Shown one piece after another: positions 1-7,397 of a DNA stretch of 48,122 nt. The stretch is taken from contig PKQR01000002.1 of assembly GCA_017578085.1 (NCBI GenBank), forward strand, positions 1 through 48,122, given 5' to 3'. A program made the position numbers and the translations under genes. The stretch is from Bacillota bacterium (GTDB lineage Bacteria; Bacillota; Limnochordia; Limnochordales; ZCTH02-B6). How positions within the stretch are numbered: position 1 is the stretch's first letter; every line of letters begins with the position of its first letter. The notes beneath the pieces were generated by a model. That model was given only the letters and a program-made list of their open reading frames with translations. It was not told the DNA's origin and did not search any database.

Positions 1-1
1 G

Positions 2-34
2 GTGGTGCATCCGGAGGAGGCATACGCCTGCTGA
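2..34 (+). CDS. possible 3' end of an upstream gene
   Basis: Frame 2 is open from the window edge and ends at a TGA at 32-34, giving about ten residues (VVHPEEAYAC). In related genomes comEC often precedes holA, so this could be its tail, but ten residues cannot identify a family. The holA frame is also open back to the window edge, so this could equally be non-coding. Confidence 0.25.
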   Translation: MVHPEEAYAC

Positions 35-65
35 AGGGGCAGGAACCGGCGGGACCGGCGCGGAA

Positions 66-1124
66 ATGCGGCCAGGGCAAACTGTGCCGTTGAAGGGGTG
101 GACGGTCATCGACGCGCTGGCGCAACTTGGGAAAGCCCTGAAGGCGGGGCCTGTGGCGGGCTTGTACCTGCTGGTGGGGGAGGATGTGTTCACACGGGAG
201 CAGGCGTGCCGCATGATCGCGGAAGCGGCTGCCGCCCTGGCGCCGGGAGGGCTCGAGCGCACCGTACTCTACGGCGACGAGGCCACGCCTGAGCTGATCA
301 TGACCGCCATCGGCACCGGATCGCTGTTTGGCGATCAGCGCCTGGTGGTCGTCCGGGGATTTGACCGGCTGCCGGCAGCCGGACAGGACCAGCTCGTCCC
401 GTTGCTCACCAACCTCCCGGCCGGCGTCACCGCGGTCCTGATTTGCGCCGCCCTCGACCGCAAGCGCAAGGCGATGCAGGCGCTGATCCGGGCGGCGCGG
501 CTGGTGGCATGTGATCCGCCCCAGCAGGGAGCGCTGCCCCAGTGGATCATCCAGAGGGCGCGGGAGCTCGGCTTCGCCATCCAGCCGGAAGCGGTGCAGG
601 TCTTGCTGGAGTTGGCCGGCTCGGACCTGCAGGCCTTGTACACCGAGCTTGAGAAGCTGGCGGTTTACGGGGCTGGCCAGCCCGTGGACGCGGCGATGGT
701 GCACGCGGTGGCCAGCGTGGCCATTCCCCATGCGGCGGAGTACGCGATCTTCCGCTTCGCCGACGCGGTGGCTGAGGGCAGGCCCAAAGACGCGCTGGCC
801 GTCCTCAATGACCTGCTGGCTGTGGGGCAGCCCCCCCTGGTCATCTTGAGCATGATCGCGCGCCAGTTCCGGCTCATCCTCTTGGCGCACGGCGCCGGTG
901 CCGGCGCCAAGGAGCTCGCGGCTCGCCTCGGCCTCAATCCCTACGTCGTGGAAAAGGCGGCCCGGCAGGCCGTACGGGTCGGCCCGGAGCGAGCGGCGGC
1001 CGCGCTGCACCGCGTCGCGGAGGCGGACATGCAAATAAAAACGGGCCGGGACCCCCGCCTCGTGCTGGAAACGCTGGTGGTCGCGCTGGCCCATCTGAAT
1101 GTCGGCAAAGCTGTGGTCGGATAA
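66..1124 (+). CDS. holA: DNA polymerase III delta subunit (HolA)
   Basis: HolA is the clamp-loader subunit that opens the beta sliding clamp during loader assembly on primed DNA. The 352-residue product has the usual family length (about 340). Near residues 35-40 it has the segment LYLLVGEDVF, matching the 'YLLYGEE' opening of the delta ATPase-like fold, which has no functional Walker A. It later has a stretch like the family 'A.L.ELEKL..Y' region around residue 190 and the C-terminal helical domain around residues 260-340. The ATG at 66 has no clear ribosome site; GTG at 84 and TTG at 90 are in-frame alternatives, so the start is uncertain. Position before a convergent rpsT matches the B. 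subtilis order. It ends 24 bases before the rpsT stop. Confidence 0.9.
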   Translation: MRPGQTVPLKGWTVIDALAQLGKALKAGPVAGLYLLVGEDVFTREQACRMIAEAAAALAPGGLERTVLYGDEATPELIMTAIGTGSLFGDQRLVVVRGFDRLPAAGQDQLVPLLTNLPAGVTAVLICAALDRKRKAMQALIRAARLVACDPPQQGALPQWIIQRARELGFAIQPEAVQVLLELAGSDLQALYTELEKLAVYGAGQPVDAAMVHAVASVAIPHAAEYAIFRFADAVAEGRPKDALAVLNDLLAVGQPPLVILSMIARQFRLILLAHGAGAGAKELAARLGLNPYVVEKAARQAVRVGPERAAAALHRVAEADMQIKTGRDPRLVLETLVVALAHLNVGKAVVG

Positions 1125-1148
1125 TCCAACGGCGCAAGCGGCCGGAAA

Positions 1149-1421
1149 TCAGCTGGCCTTGGTCAGCCCATTGAGCCGGGCGGCAAGCCGCGCCTTGCGG
1201 CGGGAGGCCTGGTTGCGATGAATCACACCCTTCGCGGCCGCGCGGTCGATCTGGCTGACCGCCTTCTTAAACAGCTCCATGGCCAAGTTGACATCGCCTT
1301 GGGCCACAGCCGCGTTGTAGCGCCGAATGGCCGTCTTCATCCGCGAACGGATCATGCGGTTGCGCAGCGTCCGCTTGGCGATCACCCGCACCCGCTTCTC
1401 AGCAGAACGCGTGTTGGGCAC
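1149..1421 (-). CDS. rpsT: 30S ribosomal protein S20
   Basis: S20 is a small basic protein that binds 16S rRNA in the lower body of the small subunit. The 90-residue product begins MPNTRSAEKRVR and is rich in Arg and Lys, with the family pattern of alternating basic helices and an A..KGVIHRNQASRRKARL segment near residues 62-81. The start is a GTG at 1421 on the minus strand, preceded by AAGGGAGG about eight bases upstream. A much longer minus-strand frame continues upstream through gpr but is only a GC-rich shadow. The gene is monocistronic, convergent with holA and divergent from gpr, as in other Bacillota. Confidence 0.95.
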   Translation of the reverse strand: MPNTRSAEKRVRVIAKRTLRNRMIRSRMKTAIRRYNAAVAQGDVNLAMELFKKAVSQIDRAAAKGVIHRNQASRRKARLAARLNGLTKAS

Positions 1422-1458
1422 CTCCGGACCTCCCTTCTGCCCTGAAGTGAACGCAAAC

Positions 1459-1464
1459 ATTGTA
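1459..1464 (-). promoter_or_regulatory. probable -10 element for rpsT
   Basis: On the minus strand TACAAT (one mismatch to TATAAT) lies 38 bases before the rpsT GTG. No good -35 hexamer is visible 16-18 bases further upstream. The same bases read CATTGTA on the plus strand, loosely like a sigma-G -10, which might serve gpr, but no matching -35 was found. Confidence 0.4.
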
Positions 1465-1535
1465 CCACACATTCCCGGCGCAGGGTATAGGGATCTGCGC
1501 GCAGAGAGAGACTGTGACGGCAGGAGGTGGGGCCC

Positions 1536-2798
1536 ATGGATCTCGGCACCATTCACACCGAATGGATGCAGCGTTACCGGACGCGCACCGACCTTGCCCT
1601 CGAGGCCCGCGAGGTGATCATCCAGCACGAAGGGCCCCCGGAGATCCCCGGCGTCGCCGTCGAAACCGAGCGCACCCCAGTGGCCGTCATCTCCCGCGTG
1701 GCCATCACCACCGAGGAAGGCGCCCGGGCCATGGGCAAGCTGCCCGGCAACTACACGACCATCGAAGCGCCCGGCCTGCGCCGTCGGGACCAGGACGCCT
1801 TGGATCAGGTGGCCCAGATGATCGGAAAGGAGATCGAGAAGTTCCTCGACCTTTGGAAAATCCCGGCGGACGGCGAAGTGCTGGTGGTGGGACTCGGCAA
1901 TTGGAACGCGACGCCCGACGCGGTGGGCCCCCGCACCATTCACCACTTGATCGTCACCCGCCACTTTTATTACTCGGCCCCGCCCGCGGCCCGCACCGGA
2001 GCGCGCCCCGTCGCAGGCATTTCCCCGGGTGTTCTCGGCATCACGGGTCTGGAAACCGCAGAGATCGTGCAAGGGGTTGTGCGCCAGATCCACCCGGCAC
2101 TCGTCATCTGCATCGACGCCTTGGCTGCCCGCAGCGTGGAGCGGTTGGGAACGACCGTCCAAATCGCGGACGCGGGGATCCAGCCCGGTTCCGGGGTCGG
2201 CAACAAGCGGTTCGGCATCACCCGCCAGACCCTGGGTGTGCCGGTGCTGGCAGTTGGCGTGCCGACCGTCGTCCACGCCTTGACGGTGGTGGCCGACGGC
2301 TTGGACCGGATGGCGGCTCACGAGCGCGGCGCGGCTCAAAATGTCTCTATCGGTCCGCCACCCGCCGGCGCCGGACCCGCGGTCGGCAGCGCGACAGTAC
2401 CCGGGGCAGGCGGAGGGACCGGCCCTGCGCCCTCGGGCACCGGCGGGGGGATGCCGCTGCCGGATCCCCGCTGGATCCTGCAGTCGGGGGCCGGCTCGAC
2501 CGGCCCGACAGCACCGCCCCCCGGCGCGGTGACGCCGATGGCGTCGCCCGCGGGGCGGCAGGCGGCGTCCATGGGGCCGGGGCCGGCCGCGGCCCAGCCG
2601 GCTGCCGCCGCGCAGCGGGCGGTGCTGGAGGAAGTGCTCGGCCCTTACATGGGCGATCTCATCATGACGCCCAAGGAGATTGACGTCCTCGTGGAGGACG
2701 TGGCGGAGATGCTGGCGGAAGGGCTCAACCAGGGACTGCACCCGGACCTGGACCTCAACCGGCTAATCTTGGCCGCCACCGGTGCAGGCCAAGGATAG
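1536..2798 (+). CDS. gpr: GPR germination endopeptidase (spore protease) with a long Gly/Pro/Ala insert
   Basis: GPR degrades small acid-soluble spore proteins early in germination and is stored as an autoprocessed zymogen in the forespore. The start is ATG at 1536 with CAGGAGG eight bases upstream. Near residues 16-24 is RTRTDLALE, matching the conserved segment around the zymogen cleavage site. Asp128 (in NATPDAVGP) and Asp194 (in CIDALAAR) fall where B. megaterium GPR has its two essential aspartates. The body continues to about residue 270 and the conserved C-terminal helices resume near 360. Between them, residues about 273-358 are almost entirely Gly, Pro, Ala, Ser and Thr, making the protein 420 residues against about 370 usually. 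It faces the solute-binding gene with only six bases between stops. Confidence 0.93.
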   Translation: MDLGTIHTEWMQRYRTRTDLALEAREVIIQHEGPPEIPGVAVETERTPVAVISRVAITTEEGARAMGKLPGNYTTIEAPGLRRRDQDALDQVAQMIGKEIEKFLDLWKIPADGEVLVVGLGNWNATPDAVGPRTIHHLIVTRHFYYSAPPAARTGARPVAGISPGVLGITGLETAEIVQGVVRQIHPALVICIDALAARSVERLGTTVQIADAGIQPGSGVGNKRFGITRQTLGVPVLAVGVPTVVHALTVVADGLDRMAAHERGAAQNVSIGPPPAGAGPAVGSATVPGAGGGTGPAPSGTGGGMPLPDPRWILQSGAGSTGPTAPPPGAVTPMASPAGRQAASMGPGPAAAQPAAAAQRAVLEEVLGPYMGDLIMTPKEIDVLVEDVAEMLAEGLNQGLHPDLDLNRLILAATGAGQG

Positions 2799-2804
2799 GC
2801 TGCC

Positions 2805-4187
2805 TTATTGCCGTTGAGCGGCCGGCGCCCCCGGAGGGGCCGGCTGGAGTGTTCGCCACAACCCCGCGGCAAATTGCTCAGGCGACGGGTTTTGCGCCCA
2901 GAAGGCGTGCCAGTGGGGTGCAACCCGCGCCGCCAGGGCGTCAAGCTCTTCCGCCACTTGGCCGTCCCGGATGGGCGCCTGCTGGAGGTAGTCGGCCAGG
3001 AAGGCCCGGCTGCGGTCGTCCAGCGGCGCCGCGCCTTGCCAGGCGTGCCAAGTGTCGGCGCGGGCGGGCAGCAGTCCCAAGGTTTCCGCCAGCCAGCTTT
3101 CCGTGCGGGCCGCCAGCCACCCCGCGAGCTCCATGGCCAGGCGCGTGTGGTCGTCGCCCTGGTAAGGGTCCTGGCGGAACACAAAATAGCCGCCGGGTTC
3201 CATGGGGGCGGCTTCGGCGGACGACGGGTGGTGAGGGACGGGGACCAGCAGGTAACTCCCGGGTTTCCGCTGCAGCACGGCGTGGGCCAGGTGGGGTCCG
3301 ACCGGCCCAATGACGGCGGTGCGGCCGGTGAGAAGCCGCTCCACGCGGCTGCGGGCCGCGTCGGCAGGATCGGGAGGGAAGGCTCCCTGCTGGCGCAAGG
3401 CCGCCAAGAAGCGCCCCACCCGCATCAGAGACTCTTCGCTCCAGCCGAGAGGGTTTTGTGGGCTGGGGTCGCCTGGGGCCCCGGCGTTCAGGATGAGATG
3501 CGCCAGCGTCGCCATGGAGAGCGTGTCCAGGGCCAGCGGGCGCTCCACCAACGCCGAGGCCCTTTTGGCAAAGTCAAGAACTTCGTCCCACGTCCAGCCC
3601 TGAGTCAGCAGGCGGTCAACAGAGACCCCGCCGCGCTCAAGCAAGGCGGCGTCGGCGAGCCACACTTCCCACCAAAATGCCCTGGGCCAGCCCCAGACAA
3701 TTCCGTCCCGGGCCATCCCGGCCACGGCCGCCGGGTTAAAGACGGGCGGCTCACCGCGCCGGGCAGCCGGGAGGTAGGGTTCGGCGGGAATCTGGTGGGA
3801 GGGGTGGAGGACTATCCCTCTCGTTGTCCCATACACGTCGGGCGGCCGCCCGGCCGCCACAGCCGCGGCCAGCTGCCGGCGGGCCTCGCCGGGTTCCAGG
3901 AGGCTATAGCTGACCCGGGCGTTGGGCCACCGCTCCTGGAAGGCCGCGATGGCTTCGGCCACCACTTCCCCGTGGGTTTTGGGCGCCCACGGGATGAGGA
4001 TGGTTTCCTCCCAGACGACCAGCTCATACGGGCGCTCCGGGTGGACCCGTGCCCGCGGGTTGATGGTGATGCCTGCCGCGTCAAAACGGGGGCCGAAGAA
4101 CAGGAGCCAGGCGGCCAAGGCCGCGGCAATTGCGGTCGCCGCGCCGAAAACCCCCATGAGCAGCCGCTGCCAGAACCGACCCGGCAC
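2805..4187 (-). CDS. membrane-anchored family 1 solute-binding protein, orphan
   Basis: The 460-residue product has an N-terminal membrane segment (about residues 9-32) with no lipobox cysteine, so it is probably anchored by an uncleaved helix with the rest outside the membrane. The mature part resembles sugar-type extracellular solute-binding proteins: an early beta strand YELVVWEE, a helix like EAIAAFQERWPNARV, then GRPPDVYGTT, and late segments such as GGYFVFRQDP and AMELAGWLAARTESW. The start chosen is GTG at 4187, with GGAGG about ten bases upstream; longer frames run into spoIIP regulatory DNA. No permease or ATPase gene is nearby. It lies between gpr and spoIIP, an unusual place for a transporter part, so a sporulation or sensory role is possible. 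The ligand cannot be predicted. Confidence 0.75.
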   Translation of the reverse strand: MPGRFWQRLLMGVFGAATAIAAALAAWLLFFGPRFDAAGITINPRARVHPERPYELVVWEETILIPWAPKTHGEVVAEAIAAFQERWPNARVSYSLLEPGEARRQLAAAVAAGRPPDVYGTTRGIVLHPSHQIPAEPYLPAARRGEPPVFNPAAVAGMARDGIVWGWPRAFWWEVWLADAALLERGGVSVDRLLTQGWTWDEVLDFAKRASALVERPLALDTLSMATLAHLILNAGAPGDPSPQNPLGWSEESLMRVGRFLAALRQQGAFPPDPADAARSRVERLLTGRTAVIGPVGPHLAHAVLQRKPGSYLLVPVPHHPSSAEAAPMEPGGYFVFRQDPYQGDDHTRLAMELAGWLAARTESWLAETLGLLPARADTWHAWQGAAPLDDRSRAFLADYLQQAPIRDGQVAEELDALAARVAPHWHAFWAQNPSPEQFAAGLWRTLQPAPPGAPAAQRQ

Positions 4188-4232
4188 CGTCTTCCGCCCC
4201 CTCCATTGGCTAACAATACGGGCCGAAACGCC

Positions 4233-4240
4233 AGGGTATG
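4233..4240 (-). promoter_or_regulatory. possible sigma-E-like -10 for the solute-binding gene
   Basis: The minus strand reads CATACCCT, seven of eight bases matching the sigma-E -10 pattern CATACAnT, 45 bases before the GTG. A minus-strand ATAT (in GGATATG) lies upstream, but the spacer is about 11 bases, short for sigma-E. Confidence 0.25.
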
Positions 4241-4250
4241 CGGCGGGGAG

Positions 4251-4280
4251 GCATATCCACCTCAGTTCGTCCCATACACT
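4251..4280 (+). promoter_or_regulatory. probable sigma-E promoter of spoIIP
   Basis: GCATATC at 4251-4257 matches six of seven positions of the B. subtilis sigma-E -35 pattern (kmATATT). After 15 bases, CATACACT at 4273-4280 fits the -10 pattern CATACAnT completely. Transcription would start near 4287, just before the spoIIP ribosome site at 4291-4296. spoIIP is a known sigma-E gene in B. subtilis, so the match is expected. Confidence 0.7.
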
Positions 4281-4302
4281 GGCGGTGAAAGGGAGGATGG
4301 CT

Positions 4303-5736
4303 GTGGTTCGCATCGGCTGGGCGCGGCTGCGGTGGCGCCTGCGGGTGCTGCGGATTCGACTGGGGCGGCTGGGCCGGCGCACGTGGTACCCGCCCGTGCG
4401 CCAGCTGCTCGTCTTCTGGCTTGTGCTCGTGGCCGGCGCGGGGCTGGTCGCGCTGGATCGGGCCTACCCGCAAGCCCGCGCGCGGTTGGCCGGCTTCATC
4501 GCCGGCGCCTGGCAGGGGGCTGCGACGGGAGCCGGCCAGCTCTTGCCCGGCATTGTCTCATGGGCCGAGGCCCAGGGACGGCTGGGGGAGGCTGCCCTGC
4601 GCGAAGGGCTGCCCACGGCGGTCTGGGAGACCGGGCCAGAACCGCCCCCGCCGCCCGACTGGCGTCGCGAAGCGCGGGCGCTGGTGTACGCCGTCACCCG
4701 CTACGATATCGGAAACCCGCAGACCCTGCTGGAGGCGGCCATCCCGGGCCTGGCCGCCTACAGCCAGGATCAGCGCCGGGGGCTCTTGCCGGCGCCCGCG
4801 CCTGCCGCCCCGCGGGCTACCGTCGCTGCCGTGAATGACTTGGTCCCGCGCCCGCCGCAGGATACCCCAGAGCCGCCTGCCGGGTCGCGGATCCCCGAGG
4901 CCGCGCCGCGCCCCCCGGCGGCGCCGCAAGTGCCTCCGTCGCCGGTGCCTCAGCTGCCGGGGGCAGTCCCTGAACCAGACGGGCCGCAACCGGAGGGGCC
5001 GCCCGCCGATCCCGGCGCGGGGGTGGAGCCCGCCGCCACGCCCGATTGGAAGCAGCGACTTCGGGCGGTGCAGTGGGGCGACGGGTGCCGGATCCTGATT
5101 TACCACACCCACACGTCAGAGACGTACCGGACGGGGACGTTCGCGCCGGCCCGGGAGGATGCCTACCACATTTGGAACACGACCGAGACGGGCATCGTAG
5201 AGGTCGGCCGGGCGTTGCGCCAGCGCCTGGAGGAGGTCTACGGGATTCCCACCTGCCACGCGGTGGAGATCCACGACTGGCCGTCACACCCCCGCGCCTA
5301 CATCGCGGCGCGGGCGACCGTGCAGGAGGTCCTGGTCCGCAATCCAAATGTTGAAATCGTGCTGGACGTTCACCGGGACGCGCCGGCGGGCCTGGTCGCC
5401 ACCGTGGCCGGGCAAAAGGTCGCCCAGGTGGCCCTGGTGGTAGGGACCAACACCGCCATGCACCCCGGCTGGCGCGCCAACCTCGCCTTTGCCCAGGCGC
5501 TGGGCGAGCGCATTCAGAGCCGCTGGCCGGGCATGTTCCGCCGGGTCATCGAGCGGCCGGACTCGCGCCTCAACCAGGACCTGCACCCGCGGGCGGTGCT
5601 GGTGGAAATCGGGTCGTACGACAACCACCTGGACGAGGCGGTGCGGGCGGCGGAACTTTTGGCCGACGTGCTGGCGGAGATGATCTTGGGAATCGTCGAG
5701 AGCGGCCGGGGCGCCGGCGCCGGTGCGGTCCGCTAG
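4303..5736 (+). CDS. spoIIP: stage II sporulation protein P (SpoIIP), peptidoglycan hydrolase
   Basis: SpoIIP is the amidase/endopeptidase of the DMP engulfment machine and cleaves septal peptidoglycan with SpoIID and SpoIIM. The 477-residue product has a basic N-terminus, one membrane helix (about 34-50), a helical region to about 160, then a very Pro-rich linker of about 90 residues (about 165-255). The catalytic domain carries the hallmark HTHTSE at 268-273 and LDVHRDA around 354-360. The late segment RPDSRLNQDLHP and the EIGSYDN stretch also fit the family. The GTG at 4303 has GGGAGG six bases upstream; ATG at 4297 touches that site and is less likely. The stop overlaps the murJ stop on the other strand. 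Confidence 0.93.
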   Translation: MVRIGWARLRWRLRVLRIRLGRLGRRTWYPPVRQLLVFWLVLVAGAGLVALDRAYPQARARLAGFIAGAWQGAATGAGQLLPGIVSWAEAQGRLGEAALREGLPTAVWETGPEPPPPPDWRREARALVYAVTRYDIGNPQTLLEAAIPGLAAYSQDQRRGLLPAPAPAAPRATVAAVNDLVPRPPQDTPEPPAGSRIPEAAPRPPAAPQVPPSPVPQLPGAVPEPDGPQPEGPPADPGAGVEPAATPDWKQRLRAVQWGDGCRILIYHTHTSETYRTGTFAPAREDAYHIWNTTETGIVEVGRALRQRLEEVYGIPTCHAVEIHDWPSHPRAYIAARATVQEVLVRNPNVEIVLDVHRDAPAGLVATVAGQKVAQVALVVGTNTAMHPGWRANLAFAQALGERIQSRWPGMFRRVIERPDSRLNQDLHPRAVLVEIGSYDNHLDEAVRAAELLADVLAEMILGIVESGRGAGAGAVR

Positions 5737-7304
5737 GACGAGCGGCGGGCCATGCGGCGAAACGTGGAGAGCACCAACTGCAGTTCCTCCATGCGGAGCA
5801 CGACAGCCACAAGACCGTAGACGGCCACGCCGGCCGCAATCCCCGCCAGCACCTGCGCGAGCCGGCCGCTGGTGAGGGTGAGATCCACATAGGCCCCCGC
5901 CAGCTGGGCCGCTGCCTGGACCGCCGGGAACATGAGGGCTGAACCGACGGCGGCCCGCGCAAACGTGCCCGCGATGGCCCGGATGTCCAGCCGGCCCCCC
6001 AGCTTTGGCCGCAAGAGCATGAGCTGGGCCGCCATCTGCACGATGGCGGCGGCCGAGAAGGCCAGCGCCAGGCCGCCGTGGGAAAGATTCGTCCAGCGCA
6101 GCAGCGCCAGGCTGAGCGCGGTGTTGGTGGCGACCGTCAGCAGGCCGATCTTCACCGGCGTGACGGTATCCTGCAGGGAATAAAAGGCGCGAGTCAGCAC
6201 CTGCACCGACGAAAGGGCAAAAACGCCGGCGCCGAAAAACCACAGGGCGTACGCGGTCGTCGCCGTGTCTTGGGGCCCGAACGCCCCTACCTCAAACAAG
6301 AGGCGCACGATGGGCTCTCCCAAAGCGACAAGCCCCGCCGCCGACGGCACTGTGACAAACAGCACCGTGCGCAGGCCGGTGCCCAGGGTGCGGCCGAATT
6401 CCTGCAGATCCCCCAAGGCCGCGAGGCGCGCCATCACCGGGAAGATGACCATGGACATCCCCATGCCGAATACCCCGAGCGGCAACTGGATGAGGCGGTT
6501 GGCGAGGTTCAGCGCCGTGATGTGGCCCTCCGCCAGGGTGGAGGCCAGGGCGGTCAGGATGATGGTGTTGAGCTGCACGACGGACAGACCGATGATGGTG
6601 GGGATCATCAGCCGGACCACTTTTAGCAGCCCCGGGTGCCGCAGCTGCAAGCGCCACGGAAACCGTCGGGCGGCGCGGGCGACGAAGGGCGCTTGGATCA
6701 AAAAGTTGCCCACGGCGCCGGCCACGGTCCCCACGGCCATGCCCATGATGCCCATGACGGGTCCGAGGAGATACGCGCCCAAGGTGATGGCGATGTTGTA
6801 GAAAATGGGCCCGAGCAGGGGTACGGCGAACCGCTGGTAGGCGTTGTGCACGCCCATGCCGACGCCGGCGAGGGCCGTGAAGAGGACCGCCGGGAACATG
6901 ACCCGCATCAGGACGACCAGGAGCTCCCGCTGGTCGCCGCTGAAACCGGGCGCCACCAAGGGCGCGAGCCACGGGGAAAAGATGACGCCCAGCACGGTCA
7001 GGACCACAAGCCCCCCGCTGATTAACGTGATGAACGTCGCCGCCATGCGCCACGCTTCGTCCTCCTGCCCCCGGGCCAGGTAGCTGCTGAACACCGGGAT
7101 AAAGGCAGAGCTGATGGCGCCGCCCACCAGGAGGAAGTACATCAAATCCGGGATGTTGAACGCGGCCCTGAAGGCGTCGGTTTCCCACGAAAGGCCGAAG
7201 ACGTCGGCGATGGCCCGCTCGCGGATGAAACCGAGGAGGCGCGAGATGAGGATGAGGAGCATGACGATGCCGGCGTTGCGGGCGACGGTGCGCGAACTGG
7301 ACAT
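5733..7304 (-). CDS. murJ: lipid II flippase MurJ (MviN family)
   Basis: MurJ moves the lipid-linked peptidoglycan precursor across the cytoplasmic membrane. The 523-residue product is hydrophobic throughout, consistent with about 14 membrane helices. It opens with the family signature SRLLGFIRE near residues 20-28, followed by DAFRAAFNIPD and the GGAISSAFIPVFSSYL block. The start is ATG at 7304 on the minus strand, with GGAGG about seven bases upstream in the mRNA; a longer in-frame extension crosses the lepA promoter and is not credible. The stop codon shares CTAG (5733-5736) with the convergent spoIIP. B. subtilis has a different gene here. MurJ near spoIIP could support cell-wall work in sporulating cells, but it may simply be the vegetative flippase. 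Confidence 0.92.
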   Translation of the reverse strand: MSSSRTVARNAGIVMLLILISRLLGFIRERAIADVFGLSWETDAFRAAFNIPDLMYFLLVGGAISSAFIPVFSSYLARGQEDEAWRMAATFITLISGGLVVLTVLGVIFSPWLAPLVAPGFSGDQRELLVVLMRVMFPAVLFTALAGVGMGVHNAYQRFAVPLLGPIFYNIAITLGAYLLGPVMGIMGMAVGTVAGAVGNFLIQAPFVARAARRFPWRLQLRHPGLLKVVRLMIPTIIGLSVVQLNTIILTALASTLAEGHITALNLANRLIQLPLGVFGMGMSMVIFPVMARLAALGDLQEFGRTLGTGLRTVLFVTVPSAAGLVALGEPIVRLLFEVGAFGPQDTATTAYALWFFGAGVFALSSVQVLTRAFYSLQDTVTPVKIGLLTVATNTALSLALLRWTNLSHGGLALAFSAAAIVQMAAQLMLLRPKLGGRLDIRAIAGTFARAAVGSALMFPAVQAAAQLAGAYVDLTLTSGRLAQVLAGIAAGVAVYGLVAVVLRMEELQLVLSTFRRMARRSS

Positions 7305-7382
7305 GGGCTTTCCTCCAAAGCAACCAAAGAGGACAGCTTCGCCCCGGCGGCGTGGGTGTCCTGGTCTGCTCCACGGTATTTT

Positions 7383-7391
7383 TGCTATAAT
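7383..7391 (+). promoter_or_regulatory. extended -10 promoter of lepA
   Basis: TGCTATAAT at 7383-7391 is a perfect extended -10 (TGn plus TATAAT). A -35 is poor (TGGTCT at 7362-7367), as is usual for extended -10 promoters. The expected transcription start, about seven bases after the -10, coincides with the lepA ATG at 7398, suggesting a leaderless or nearly leaderless message. Confidence 0.65.
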
Positions 7392-7397
7392 GGGGCC

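Noticed and set aside
1149..2741. A 530-codon minus-strand frame covering gpr and rpsT
   Set aside because: Only its last 90 codons (rpsT) show a family; the rest is the antisense shadow of gpr in GC-rich DNA.
2820..2843. GC-rich inverted repeat just after gpr as a terminator
   Set aside because: It lies within the 3' coding end of the convergent solute-binding gene and lacks a T-run.
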